Part shown: positions 8,308 through 16,941 of the stretch, piece after piece | Position numbering within the stretch: position 1 is the first letter of the stretch | Layout of the letters: every line of letters begins with the position of its first letter | Origin: Nitrobacter sp039808345 | Lineage (GTDB): Bacteria > Pseudomonadota > Alphaproteobacteria > Rhizobiales > Xanthobacteraceae | DNA: 64,000 nt | Assembly (NCBI RefSeq): GCF_047824785.1 | Contig: NZ_CP181167.1 | Coordinates: 1,984,001 to 2,048,000, forward strand | Direction of reading: 5' to 3' | Program-made: the position numbers and the translations under genes | Notes under the pieces: model-generated | Told to the model about the DNA's origin: nothing | The model's database searches: none | What the model saw: the letters and a program-made list of their open reading frames with translations, nothing else

Positions 8308-8718
8308 ATGGGTTCAACCGTGATTCCCGCAATGCGCTATCGCGATCCGCACAGAATGATCGACTGGCTGTGCGAGACTTTCGGCTTTGCCCGCAAAGCC
8401 GTCCATGACGACGGTAATGGCGGTGTCGCCCATGCCGAACTCACGCTGGGCGAGGGCATGATCATGCTGGGCTCGGCGCGCGATGACGATTTCGCCAAGG
8501 TTCAGAAGCCGGCCACGACCGATCACCTGGTGACTCAGAGCGCTTACATCGTGGTGCCGGATGCCGATGCCGTCTATGCCAGGGCCAAGGCCAACGGCGC
8601 AATCATTGTGCTTGAGATTTCCGACAAGGACTATGGAGGACGCGAATTCACCTGCCGCGATCCCGAGGGCCAGGTCTGGAGCTTCGGCACATATAGTCCG
8701 TGGATGCAGAGCAACTGA
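8308..8718 (+). CDS. VOC-superfamily (glyoxalase/bleomycin-resistance-like) protein
   Basis: 136-residue single-module vicinal-oxygen-chelate protein of the PhnB-like type. The start is typical (IPAMRYRDPHRMIDWLCETFGF), and the end has the family signature REFTCRDPEGQVWSFGTY. VOC proteins use metal-bound His/Glu residues for isomerase, dioxygenase or antibiotic-binding roles; the substrate cannot be read from sequence. The frame opens at 8239, but ATG 8308 with upstream AGG fits the family N-terminus. Convergent with the FAD monooxygenase. Confidence 0.85.
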   Translation: MGSTVIPAMRYRDPHRMIDWLCETFGFARKAVHDDGNGGVAHAELTLGEGMIMLGSARDDDFAKVQKPATTDHLVTQSAYIVVPDADAVYARAKANGAIIVLEISDKDYGGREFTCRDPEGQVWSFGTYSPWMQSN

Positions 8719-8756
8719 AGGTTGAGGGTCGGTCTGAATTCCCTCTGACTGGATGG

Positions 8757-10016
8757 TTACGATTGAACTTCCGACAATCCCGCCTCCTCTGAGCGAACAT
8801 GCTCGGGCCGTACGCCGACGGCAATGAAGCGCGCGGTCAATCCTTGCAGGAACGGGACAGCATTGACGACACGCGCGAACAGTGGCGGCTTGAACGGGCC
8901 TTCGCCCGGCTTCAGCGCTGCGCTGACGATGTTGTTCTGAACCGTCACCTGCATGGCCTGCGTCATACGCATCGGGAATTCGCGGCGGCGTTGAACCTCG
9001 GCGAGATCGTTCTCGCTCACGCCGCCGCGCTTGAGCTTTCCCGCCAGATGATTGGCCGTCGCCACTGCATCCTGGATTGCGATGTTGACGCCGACGCCGC
9101 CGACCGGGGACATGGCGTGCGCGGCGTCGCCGATGCAGAGCAGTCCAGGGCGTGTCCATCGCTTGAGGCGATTGACGGCGACGGTGAGCAGCTTGACGTC
9201 GTCCCAGCTTTTGACGTCAGCGATGCCCGATTTCAGGATCGGTGCAAGCGAAACGACGTCGGAGCGAAACGATTCGAGGCCCCTCGCCTTCACGGCCTCA
9301 TGCTGTCCCTTGGGAATGACATAGGCGCATTGCCAGTAGCTGCCGCGATCCAGCGTCACCATCATTTTCCCCGCCTCGATGCGGGCGAGGATGCTTTCCG
9401 TTTCGGTGGATTTGCCGGCGCGAAACCAGAGCACGTCCATCGGCGCGCCGATCTCTTCCACTTCGAGGCCCGCGCTCGCGCGGATGATGGAATGCCGGCC
9501 GTCGCAGGCGACCGTAAGATCGGCCATGATCTCGAAGGCGCCGCCGGAATCTTCCGCATGAACGCCGATCACCGTATCGCCGTCCTGAACAAGGCCCTTC
9601 GCCTCGGTCCCCATCATCAGCTTGAGATTCGGATATCGACGGCCCTTCTCGCGCAGAAAATTGAGGAAGTCCCACTGCGGCATGAAAGCGATGAACGGAT
9701 ATCTGGCGCCGGTCCGGCTGATGTCCCCGATCCGCAGCCGCCTCCCGCCGAAATGAGCGTCAAGCTTTTGCAGCTTGTCGTGCGGGACCTTCAGGAAATC
9801 GTCGATCAGGCCCAGTTCGTCCATCACCTGCATGGTCGAGGGATGCACGGTGTCTCCGCGGAAATCGCGGAAGAAATCCGCATGTTTTTCGAGCACGACA
9901 ACGTCGACGCCGGTCCGCGCGAGCAGATAGCCGAGCATCATGCCTGCGGGCCCGCCGCCGACGATGCAGCAGCGCGTGGATATCGAACGTTGTTGGCGCG
10001 GGCTGGCTGCATCCAT
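8757..10016 (-). CDS. FAD-dependent aromatic-type monooxygenase
   Basis: Class A flavoprotein monooxygenase (UbiH/PheA/TfdB superfamily), 419 residues. Motifs: the dinucleotide fold CIVGGGPAGMMLGYLLA, the conserved arginine in FRDFRGDTVHP, a DG motif at TVACDGRHSIIR, and the second FAD motif CIGDAAHAMSPVGGVGVNIAIQDA. Such enzymes hydroxylate aromatic or quinone-like substrates with NAD(P)H and O2; the substrate is not evident. It starts 25 bases after the stop of the caspase-like gene on the same strand, so the two are probably cotranscribed. Weak ribosome site at the chosen ATG. Confidence 0.88.
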   Translation of the reverse strand: MDAASPRQQRSISTRCCIVGGGPAGMMLGYLLARTGVDVVVLEKHADFFRDFRGDTVHPSTMQVMDELGLIDDFLKVPHDKLQKLDAHFGGRRLRIGDISRTGARYPFIAFMPQWDFLNFLREKGRRYPNLKLMMGTEAKGLVQDGDTVIGVHAEDSGGAFEIMADLTVACDGRHSIIRASAGLEVEEIGAPMDVLWFRAGKSTETESILARIEAGKMMVTLDRGSYWQCAYVIPKGQHEAVKARGLESFRSDVVSLAPILKSGIADVKSWDDVKLLTVAVNRLKRWTRPGLLCIGDAAHAMSPVGGVGVNIAIQDAVATANHLAGKLKRGGVSENDLAEVQRRREFPMRMTQAMQVTVQNNIVSAALKPGEGPFKPPLFARVVNAVPFLQGLTARFIAVGVRPEHVRSEEAGLSEVQS

Positions 10017-10041
10017 CGGTGAAGTCTTTCAAGTTGAAAAA

Positions 10042-11541
10042 TCAGCGCCGGAAGCTCTTGATCTCCGATACGCTGCCGTCGCGATAGGTCAACTCAACGG
10101 ATACGGTTTTCGTTGCAGGCGGCAACTTCAGATAGGGCGTGGCATTGCTCGGGATCGCCACGGGATCACGCGGATCACAGGGCGGCATCTTGAGCGTCCG
10201 ATCCGGCACCGATGAGTCGATCCCGATTTTCACTTCGCGGATCGCGCAGCGATACGACATCAGGTGGGTGTAATAGACCAGCAGTCCGTTGAACTGCCGA
10301 AACGACAGCCAGCTTGTCGCGGTCATGTCGAGAATTTTCCGCTGATCGCGGATGAGCGCGGTTTCCGGATCGAACCGGATGGGAAACGGTCCCTTCATCT
10401 CGCCGTTGGCGTCGACATAGCGCATCTGAATTGTCGCGGCCGGCGCATCGGCGGAAAGTTCGATCGCAGGATTGGGCATCCGCTTGCGGGTTCGCTGGTC
10501 GAGCGTGTCGAGGAAGCCGGTTTCCTTGAATTCGTCGCTCTCATTTATGCGCCAGGAAATCCCGAGCGCGGGATCGGCGATCGAGAACACCACGGTCCAA
10601 CCGCCATTGTGGCGGGAGAAATTCGCGATGGGCGCGTTGAGGGCTTCGTTCGACGGCGGTTTCAGCGGTGCGACAGGGGTCAGCGCCGCAATCTTCGGCG
10701 CTGGTTCGGTCGGAACCGGTTTCGGCTGCGCCGCCTTGGCCAGGCCGTTCAGGAAAACATCGTCGACCATCTGGTCGAAATAGACCGGCACCTGCTTGTG
10801 CCTTACCGTCTCGGCCATTTCGCTGACAATGCGGCGGGTTCGCTGCGCCACCCGCACCATGTTCTCTCCGGGTTGCAGCAACTCCTTGACGAAGATGCGG
10901 GTGAAAACCGAGTTCGGATTGCTGTCGTTATCCGACAGGCGATCGAGCGCGGTCTGGCGCGGCCCGGCTGAAAACACCGAGAACACGCCTTCCGGCAATT
11001 CAATCATCGGCGCCAGTCCCGCGCCGCCTGCGACCGCGCGGGTGCCCTTGCGTTCGAACGGATTGTTGCGACAGGCATCGAGCACCAGAATCGAGGTGCG
11101 GGCCTTCCTGTTCTGGAGCCGGTCGACGATGCGGTCGGCGAGGATCGAAGCGTCGCGCACCAGTTCCTCCTGCCCCTCGGTGGCGGCCGGAACGTCGGTC
11201 GGCAGCAGATAGTTTTGTCCCGCGATCTCGAAGCCGTGACCGGCGTAGAAGAAAAACGCGGTATCGCCCGCCTCGATCTGCCGATCGAAAGCCAGTAGCG
11301 TCCGGCTGAAGTCCTGGCGGTTCTGGTTCTCCGCGACCATCACGCTGAAGCCGAGTTGCCTCAGCGTGTCACCCATGGTCCGGGCGTCGTTGACGGCCTT
11401 CTGAAGTTTAGGAACGTTCCTGTAGTCGTTGTTTCCGATCACCAGCGCCACGCGCTTGGCTGCCAGCGCCGGACTTGCCAGCATCGCCAGCGCACACACG
11501 ATTCCCGCTAGAGCGGTGCGTCCGACTGAAATTCCCCTCAT
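10042..11541 (-). CDS. Secreted caspase-like (peptidase C14) protein
   Basis: Bacterial caspase-family protein, about 499 residues. A Sec signal (MRGISVGRTALAG...ASPALA) places it in the periplasm. The C14 domain follows at once: RVALVIGNNDYRN, His102 in FYAGHGFEI and Cys157 in LVLDACRNNPF form the dyad, and LLPTDVPA is the usual loop. After about residue 260 comes a Pro/Ala-rich linker and a C-terminal beta-rich region of unknown function ending in YRDGSVSEIKSFRR. The frame opens at 11667, but ATG 11541 has an AGAAGG site and yields the clean signal peptide. Both dyad residues are intact, so it could be an active protease. Confidence 0.88.
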   Translation of the reverse strand: MRGISVGRTALAGIVCALAMLASPALAAKRVALVIGNNDYRNVPKLQKAVNDARTMGDTLRQLGFSVMVAENQNRQDFSRTLLAFDRQIEAGDTAFFFYAGHGFEIAGQNYLLPTDVPAATEGQEELVRDASILADRIVDRLQNRKARTSILVLDACRNNPFERKGTRAVAGGAGLAPMIELPEGVFSVFSAGPRQTALDRLSDNDSNPNSVFTRIFVKELLQPGENMVRVAQRTRRIVSEMAETVRHKQVPVYFDQMVDDVFLNGLAKAAQPKPVPTEPAPKIAALTPVAPLKPPSNEALNAPIANFSRHNGGWTVVFSIADPALGISWRINESDEFKETGFLDTLDQRTRKRMPNPAIELSADAPAATIQMRYVDANGEMKGPFPIRFDPETALIRDQRKILDMTATSWLSFRQFNGLLVYYTHLMSYRCAIREVKIGIDSSVPDRTLKMPPCDPRDPVAIPSNATPYLKLPPATKTVSVELTYRDGSVSEIKSFRR

Positions 11542-11909
11542 CCCCAACCTTCTCGTCCGCAGGTCCGCGATAAATGCACGCGCAAATTGTCCTATGCCAT
11601 AGTCGATATGCCGTGCGCCGTGGTTCATCCCAAACCGCGCGCCGAGCGGGTTCAGGGTGCGTTCCATTTACCTGAATTCAAACCGAAACGTCCGGATTTC
11701 TCAATGTTCCGGCTGTTTCTTACATTGACTTTGCGTATTTCGGCCCTATGTTTCGGCCTAACGCGGCCCGGATTCGAAAACGATTCAACGGTGAGCCGCC
11801 CGTCAGCGTAAGACAGACCCCCCTTCGCTTTATCAAGCACGCCGTTAAGGGGGCGAGCGCGACAGCCTTATATCCTCGATTCCGAACGGCGGTGTCGATC
11901 AGAGGCTCA

Positions 11910-13358
11910 ATGTCTTTTTCCCATCTCGGTTTGTCCGACAAGGTTCTCGCCGCCGTTGCGGCCGCAGGTTATACCTCCCCCACTCCCATTCAGGACCAGG
12001 CCATACCCCATGTGCTGGCGCGCCGCGATGTTCTTGGCATCGCCCAGACCGGCACCGGCAAGACCGCCGCCTTCGTCCTGCCCATGCTGACGTTGCTGGA
12101 GAAAGGCCGTGCCCGGGCGCGAATGCCCCGTACGCTGATCCTGGAGCCGACACGCGAACTCGCGGCTCAGGTCAAGGAGCAGTTCGACAAGTACGGCGCC
12201 GGCCAGAAACTCAATGTGGCGCTCCTGATCGGCGGCGTTTCCTTCGGCGATCAGGATCTGAAGCTGACCCGCGGCGTCGATGTGCTGATCGCGACTCCGG
12301 GCCGCCTGCTTGATCACACCGAACGCGGCGGCCTGCTGCTCACCGGGGTCGAACTGCTGGTGATCGACGAAGCAGACCGGATGCTGGATATGGGTTTCAT
12401 TCCCGATATCGAGCGCATCTGCAAGCTGGTGCCGTTCACGCGGCAAACCCTCTTCTTCACCGCGACGATGCCCAACGAGATCCGTCGCGTCACGGATTCT
12501 TTTCTGCATAATCCTGAAAGGATCGAGGTTGCCAGGCCGGCGACCACGGCGGCGACCGTGGCGCAATCGCAGGTCAGCTGCAGCCGCGAACCGCACGAGA
12601 AGCGTGAACTGCTGCGCCGCCTGCTGCGCGAAGCCAAGGAACTCAAGAACGCCATCATCTTCTGTAACCGCAAGCGCGACGTCGCCATCGTCTGCAAATC
12701 GCTCCAGAAACATGGCTTCAGTGTCGGCGCCCTTCACGGCGACATGGATCAGTCGGCGCGGACCGCGTCGCTCGATCAATTCCGCAAGGGTGAACTGCCG
12801 CTGCTTGTCGCTTCCGACGTGGCTGCCCGCGGGCTCGACATTCCTGAAGTCAGCCACGTCCTCAACTTCGATGTCCCTCATCATCCCGACGACTACGTGC
12901 ATCGCATCGGCCGCACCGGCCGTGCCGGCCGTGCCGGCACCGCGATCACGATCGTCTGTCCCGCGGACTTCAAATCACTCGCAGCTATTGAGAAGCTGAC
13001 CGGTCAGGCCATACCCCAGGCGGACCTTCCCGGCCATGATGCCGGCGCGAATGAAGCCATCGCGGAAGCTGGCGCTCCTGCCGCGACCGCGGAACGGCCT
13101 TCGCGGTCGCGTCCCGCACGCGACAAGGGCGGCGAGAGCTATGCGCGCGGCGGAAAGCGCGAAAGCCGTAAGCCGCGCCGTTCCGGCAGCGACCATCAGA
13201 GACACGAGGCTCCTGCCGTGGCGGCGTCAGCATCCATGGCCGCGCCGCCTCCCTCGATCGGACGCACGCTCGCGCCGCGCCGGGAGGCGGTCTCCGAGCC
13301 GGGGGACCACTCACATCTGCCGGCCTTTCTGCTTCGCCCAATCCGCGCCCGCGGCTGA
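11910..13358 (+). CDS. rhlE: DEAD-box RNA helicase, RhlE type
   Basis: ATP-dependent RNA helicase for ribosome assembly or RNA decay. About 482 residues from the ATG at 11910, which has AGAGG just upstream; the open frame from 11748 adds an unlikely leader. Motifs in order: Q-motif FSHLGLSDKVL...YTSPTPIQ, AQTGTGKT (I), PTRELAAQ (Ia), TPGRLLDH (Ib), VIDEADRMLDMGF (II, DEAD), FTATMP (III), and HRIGRTGRAGRAG (VI). The C-terminal tail after about residue 380 is Arg/Lys/Ala-rich and low-complexity, typical of RNA-binding RhlE tails. Gene name by family resemblance. Confidence 0.9.
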   Translation: MSFSHLGLSDKVLAAVAAAGYTSPTPIQDQAIPHVLARRDVLGIAQTGTGKTAAFVLPMLTLLEKGRARARMPRTLILEPTRELAAQVKEQFDKYGAGQKLNVALLIGGVSFGDQDLKLTRGVDVLIATPGRLLDHTERGGLLLTGVELLVIDEADRMLDMGFIPDIERICKLVPFTRQTLFFTATMPNEIRRVTDSFLHNPERIEVARPATTAATVAQSQVSCSREPHEKRELLRRLLREAKELKNAIIFCNRKRDVAIVCKSLQKHGFSVGALHGDMDQSARTASLDQFRKGELPLLVASDVAARGLDIPEVSHVLNFDVPHHPDDYVHRIGRTGRAGRAGTAITIVCPADFKSLAAIEKLTGQAIPQADLPGHDAGANEAIAEAGAPAATAERPSRSRPARDKGGESYARGGKRESRKPRRSGSDHQRHEAPAVAASASMAAPPPSIGRTLAPRREAVSEPGDHSHLPAFLLRPIRARG

Positions 13359-13493
13359 GCCTTTCTTCGGCCGGCGCAGTTCTGCACCCGGCCCCCCACG
13401 GCCCACTGAAATACTGTTTACCGCGCGTAAACTCCCTGCTGCTAACTTCAATCGATATTTACGTTGATATTTGCCGTTTAGGACGACGATTGC

Positions 13494-14582
13494 GTGAATC
13501 GTCGCAGGGCCGCATCAGTGGTTGATCTGGACGAACATGAACGCACCATGGCGTTCGCCGAGGTGGCGCTCGGCCAGATCCGATCGCTGCGTCAAGCCGC
13601 GGTCCCCCGCAATTACGAAGTCTGGTATGTCTACGCCGCCGGATACAACTGCTCCCTCAACAGGATCATCAACGAGACGCTGGCGCGCAACGGCACGCTG
13701 AGCGAGGTCGATCTGGAGCAGATCTACGATACCTATCTTTCTCCAATCAGGACCACCGAATGCATCGACAAGGTCGGCGCGCGGGTGATCAACGAAATCG
13801 ACGAGGTGATGCTCCTCATTACCGGCGCGCGCAGCATGACGGCCGGTTTCGGAGACAGCCTGAGGGAAGCCGCCAGGAAACTTGGCGGCGCGGGCAATCC
13901 TGCGCAGATCAAGTCGGTCATTGCGGCGCTGATGACATCAACCCTTGAGATGCAGGAAGCCAACAGGGTTCTGGAGGACCGGCTGGAACTCTCGAAGGTC
14001 GAGATCAACAACCTTCAGCACAGCCTTGAGGCCATCAGAGCGGAAAGCATGACGGATCCGCTCACCGGTCTCGGCAACCGAAAGTATTTCGATCGAGCCG
14101 TGGCCGATGCCGTGGCGCTGGCAACGAGCGAAGGCGAGCCGCTGTCGCTTCTGATGTTCGACATCGACCATTTCAAGTCGTTCAACGACAATTACGGACA
14201 CCTGACCGGCGATCAGGTCCTGCGGCTGGTGGCGATGTCATTGAAGCAGAACATCAAGGGGCAGGACATCACCGCGCGTTACGGCGGTGAAGAATTCGCC
14301 GTCGTGCTGCCAAGCACCGCGCTGAACCAGGCGTTGACGGTCGCGGATCATATCCGTCGCGCCGTGATGGCCAAGGAACTGAAGAAAAAATCGACCGGCG
14401 AGATCCTGGGCCGCGTCACCATCTCGATCGGCGTCTCGATGCTTCGCCCCGGCGATACCCCGGACTCACTGATGGAGCGCGCCGATGCCTGCCTGTACGC
14501 AGCCAAGCGCAGCGGCCGCAACCGTGCGATTTGCGAGACCGATCCGGAATACTTCGCTGGCGCCGAGATTCGCGTAGCCTGA
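13494..14582 (+). CDS. Diguanylate cyclase (GGDEF protein)
   Basis: Makes cyclic di-GMP from two GTP. 362 residues. About 200 N-terminal residues are a helical, probably sensory region with no recognised domain and no clear membrane segment, ending in a coiled-coil-like stretch (NRVLEDRLELSKVEINNLQHSLEAI). The GGDEF domain follows (DPLTGLGNRKYFDRAV) with an intact GGEEF at residues 264-268. The product-inhibition I-site position reads KGQD instead of RxxD, so feedback control may be weak. The start is GTG at 13494 with AGGA upstream. Confidence 0.9.
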   Translation: MNRRRAASVVDLDEHERTMAFAEVALGQIRSLRQAAVPRNYEVWYVYAAGYNCSLNRIINETLARNGTLSEVDLEQIYDTYLSPIRTTECIDKVGARVINEIDEVMLLITGARSMTAGFGDSLREAARKLGGAGNPAQIKSVIAALMTSTLEMQEANRVLEDRLELSKVEINNLQHSLEAIRAESMTDPLTGLGNRKYFDRAVADAVALATSEGEPLSLLMFDIDHFKSFNDNYGHLTGDQVLRLVAMSLKQNIKGQDITARYGGEEFAVVLPSTALNQALTVADHIRRAVMAKELKKKSTGEILGRVTISIGVSMLRPGDTPDSLMERADACLYAAKRSGRNRAICETDPEYFAGAEIRVA

Positions 14583-14692
14583 CGCCCTTCCCTCGCCTGT
14601 ATCGCTTGCGAGCGCAGCCTGTCTCGGCTCGACCCCGAGAGGTTGGTTCGCGTGAAGGCCACGCGTTAGACCAAATCGAACCAGCCGTCGTT

Positions 14693-15097
14693 TTAACCGT
14701 CGATCTTGGCGGGCGTAAGCTGCACGGATTCACCGCAGCCGCAGGCTGAAACCTGGTTCGGGTTGTTGAAGACGAACTGGGCCTGCATCTTTTCGGCCTT
14801 GTAGTCCATCTCGGTGCCGAGCAGATACAGCACCGCCTTGGGATCAACCAGAATCTTGACGCCCTTGTCTTCGACCACTTCGTCCGTCGGCCTGATATCG
14901 TGGGCGTATTCCACGGTGTAGGATTGACCCGCGCAGCCGCCGTTCTTGATGCCGACCCGAAGGCCGACGATTTCCGAATCCGCTCGCGCCGCGAGTTCCT
15001 TGACCCTGGTCGCGGCGGCGTCAGTCAGCCGCATGACCTGCGGACGAGGCCGGGGTTTCGGCTTGGCTGCTGGTGTACCTGGCGTCATGTCTGTCAT
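14693..15097 (-). CDS. sufA: Iron-sulfur assembly A-type carrier, SufA/HesB family
   Basis: Carries or transfers Fe-S clusters to apo-proteins after assembly on SufBCD. 134 residues; a Pro/Lys-rich N-terminal tail precedes the HesB core (LTDAAATRVKELAAR). The three conserved cysteines are visible: one in NGGCAGQSY and two in ACGCGES near the C-terminus. Last gene of the suf cluster, 68 bases after sufT. Confidence 0.93.
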   Translation of the reverse strand: MTDMTPGTPAAKPKPRPRPQVMRLTDAAATRVKELAARADSEIVGLRVGIKNGGCAGQSYTVEYAHDIRPTDEVVEDKGVKILVDPKAVLYLLGTEMDYKAEKMQAQFVFNNPNQVSACGCGESVQLTPAKIDG

Positions 15098-15165
15098 CTG
15101 GTCAATCCTGACGGCAAATCAAGGCAAATCAAGCCCGATCATAGCATCGGAGCGGATAGAAATCG

Positions 15166-15546
15166 TCACCACATATTGAGAACGGCGCGCGCCTCATCGG
15201 TCATCCGGTCGGGGACCCACTGCGGTTCCCAAACGATGTTGACATTGACCACCCCGACGCCGGGAACGCTTGCGACAGCATTCTCCACCATGATCGGGAG
15301 CTCGGCCGCCGAAGGGCAGTTCGGCGTCGTCAGCGTCATCTCGACGTCGACGGCACGGTCCTCCTTAATATCAACTTTGTAGATCAGACCGAGTTCATAG
15401 ATGTCCGCCGGAATTTCCGGGTCGAACACGGTCTTCAGCGCGGCCACGATGCCCGTGCCCATGCGCTCGGTTTCATCCGCGGACAGCGCGGAGCTGGTCT
15501 GCATGTGACAGGTCTTGTTTACAACCAGTTCGGCAGTGTCGCTCAT
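15166..15546 (-). CDS. sufT: SUF-associated DUF59/MIP18-family protein
   Basis: 126-residue Fe-S maturation factor of the DUF59 (MIP18/SufT) family, thought to assist cluster insertion. The core motif DPEIPADIYELGLIYKVDI and the conserved cysteine in LTTPNCPSAAELP are present, followed by WEPQWVPDRMTDEAR. Its ATG overlaps the sufS stop codon (ATGA), showing translational coupling. Confidence 0.92.
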   Translation of the reverse strand: MSDTAELVVNKTCHMQTSSALSADETERMGTGIVAALKTVFDPEIPADIYELGLIYKVDIKEDRAVDVEMTLTTPNCPSAAELPIMVENAVASVPGVGVVNVNIVWEPQWVPDRMTDEARAVLNMW

Positions 15547-16787
15547 GAGAACAACTCCCGGGCCTTGATCAGCGCCTGCGCCAGATGATCGATTTCCTCG
15601 CGCGTATTATACATGCCGAACGAAGTGCGGCAGGTCGCCGAAACATTGAAACGCTCTAAAAGCGGCATCACGCAATGCGTCCCGGCGCGAACCGCGATGC
15701 CGGCGCGGTCGATCACGGTCGCGACATCGTGGGGATGAGCGCCTTTCATTTCGAACGAGATCACCGGCCCCTTGTCGCGCGCGGTGCCGATGATGCGCAG
15801 CGAGTTGATCTCGCGCAGCCGCTCCTGCGCATAGGTCAGAAGATCGTGTTCGTGCGCCGCGATGCGTTCCTTCCCGATCGAATTGACGTAATCGATGGCG
15901 GCGCCAAGCCCGATCGATTCGACGATCGCGGGCGTGCCTGCCTCGAACTTGTGCGGGGGATCGCCGTAGGTGACCCAATCCTGCGCAACTTCACGGATCA
16001 TCTCGCCGCCGCCGTTGAAGGGGCGCATCGAGACGAGATGATCATGCTTCGCATATAGCGCGCCGATACCGGTGGGCCCGTAGAGCTTGTGTCCGGTGAA
16101 GACGTAGAAGTCGCAGTCGATGTCCTGCACGTCGATCGCAAGATGCACCGCGGCCTGGCTGCCGTCCACCAGAACCGGGATGCCGCGCGCATGAGCCAGC
16201 TTCACCACGTCCTTGACAGGAACGAGCGTACCGAGCGCGTTCGACATCTGCGTGATGGCCACGAGCTTTGTCTTGGGCGTGAGCAGCTTCTCGAATTCCT
16301 CGATCAGGAAGTTGCCGTCGTCGTCGACGGGCGCCCACTTGATCACGGCGCCGTGGCGCTCGCGCAGGAAATGCCATGGAACGATGTTGGAATGATGCTC
16401 CATGATGGAGAGCACGATCTCGTCGCCCGCCTTGATGTTCGGCTCGCCCCATGACGATGCCACGAGGTTGATCGCCTCGCTGGCATTGCGCGTGAAGATA
16501 ATCTCCTCGTCCCGTCCTGCGTTCAGAAACTGCGCGACCCGCGAGCGGCCGCCTTCATAGGCTTCGGTCGCGGCGTTGGCGAGATAATGCAGCCCACGAT
16601 GGACGTTGGCGTACTCGGTCTTGTAGGCTTCCGCCATCCGGTCGAGCACGGCGTTCGGCTTCTGCGCCGAGGCGGCGTTGTCGAGATAGACCAGCGGTTT
16701 GCCGTAAACCTTCATCGCCAGCGCCGGAAAATCCTCGCGCACGCGCATGACATCATAGGAACCGTTGGCGACCGCCGGATGGGTCAT
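15543..16787 (-). CDS. sufS: Cysteine desulfurase, SufS type (group II)
   Basis: PLP enzyme that takes sulfur from cysteine and delivers it for Fe-S assembly. About 414 residues from ATG 16787 (open to 16838; GAGAA upstream). The N-terminus reads DFPALAMKVYGKPLVYLDNAAS; the PLP lysine is in FTGHKLYGPTG; the catalytic cysteine is in RAGTHCVMPLL, the short-loop arrangement of group II enzymes. It sits between sufD and sufT. SufE is not seen nearby. A second desulfurase of the NifS/IscS class heads the same cluster. Confidence 0.95.
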   Translation of the reverse strand: MTHPAVANGSYDVMRVREDFPALAMKVYGKPLVYLDNAASAQKPNAVLDRMAEAYKTEYANVHRGLHYLANAATEAYEGGRSRVAQFLNAGRDEEIIFTRNASEAINLVASSWGEPNIKAGDEIVLSIMEHHSNIVPWHFLRERHGAVIKWAPVDDDGNFLIEEFEKLLTPKTKLVAITQMSNALGTLVPVKDVVKLAHARGIPVLVDGSQAAVHLAIDVQDIDCDFYVFTGHKLYGPTGIGALYAKHDHLVSMRPFNGGGEMIREVAQDWVTYGDPPHKFEAGTPAIVESIGLGAAIDYVNSIGKERIAAHEHDLLTYAQERLREINSLRIIGTARDKGPVISFEMKGAHPHDVATVIDRAGIAVRAGTHCVMPLLERFNVSATCRTSFGMYNTREEIDHLAQALIKARELFS

Positions 16788-16941
16788 TTTCTCTTTATCT
16801 CTCTTGTCATCATGCCTGGCCCCGCGCCGGACATCCACCTCTTTGGTTCTTCCCGGTCCCCTGCCCGCAAGACGTGAGCAGCCGGGTCATCCACGCCAGG
16901 ACGCGCTGCGCGCTTTAGCCCGGTCGATCCCGAAAGCCCGT

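Noticed and set aside
12900..12945. Repeated GGCCGTGCC units in the helicase gene
   Set aside because: They encode the normal HRIGRTGRAG motif VI of DEAD-box helicases.
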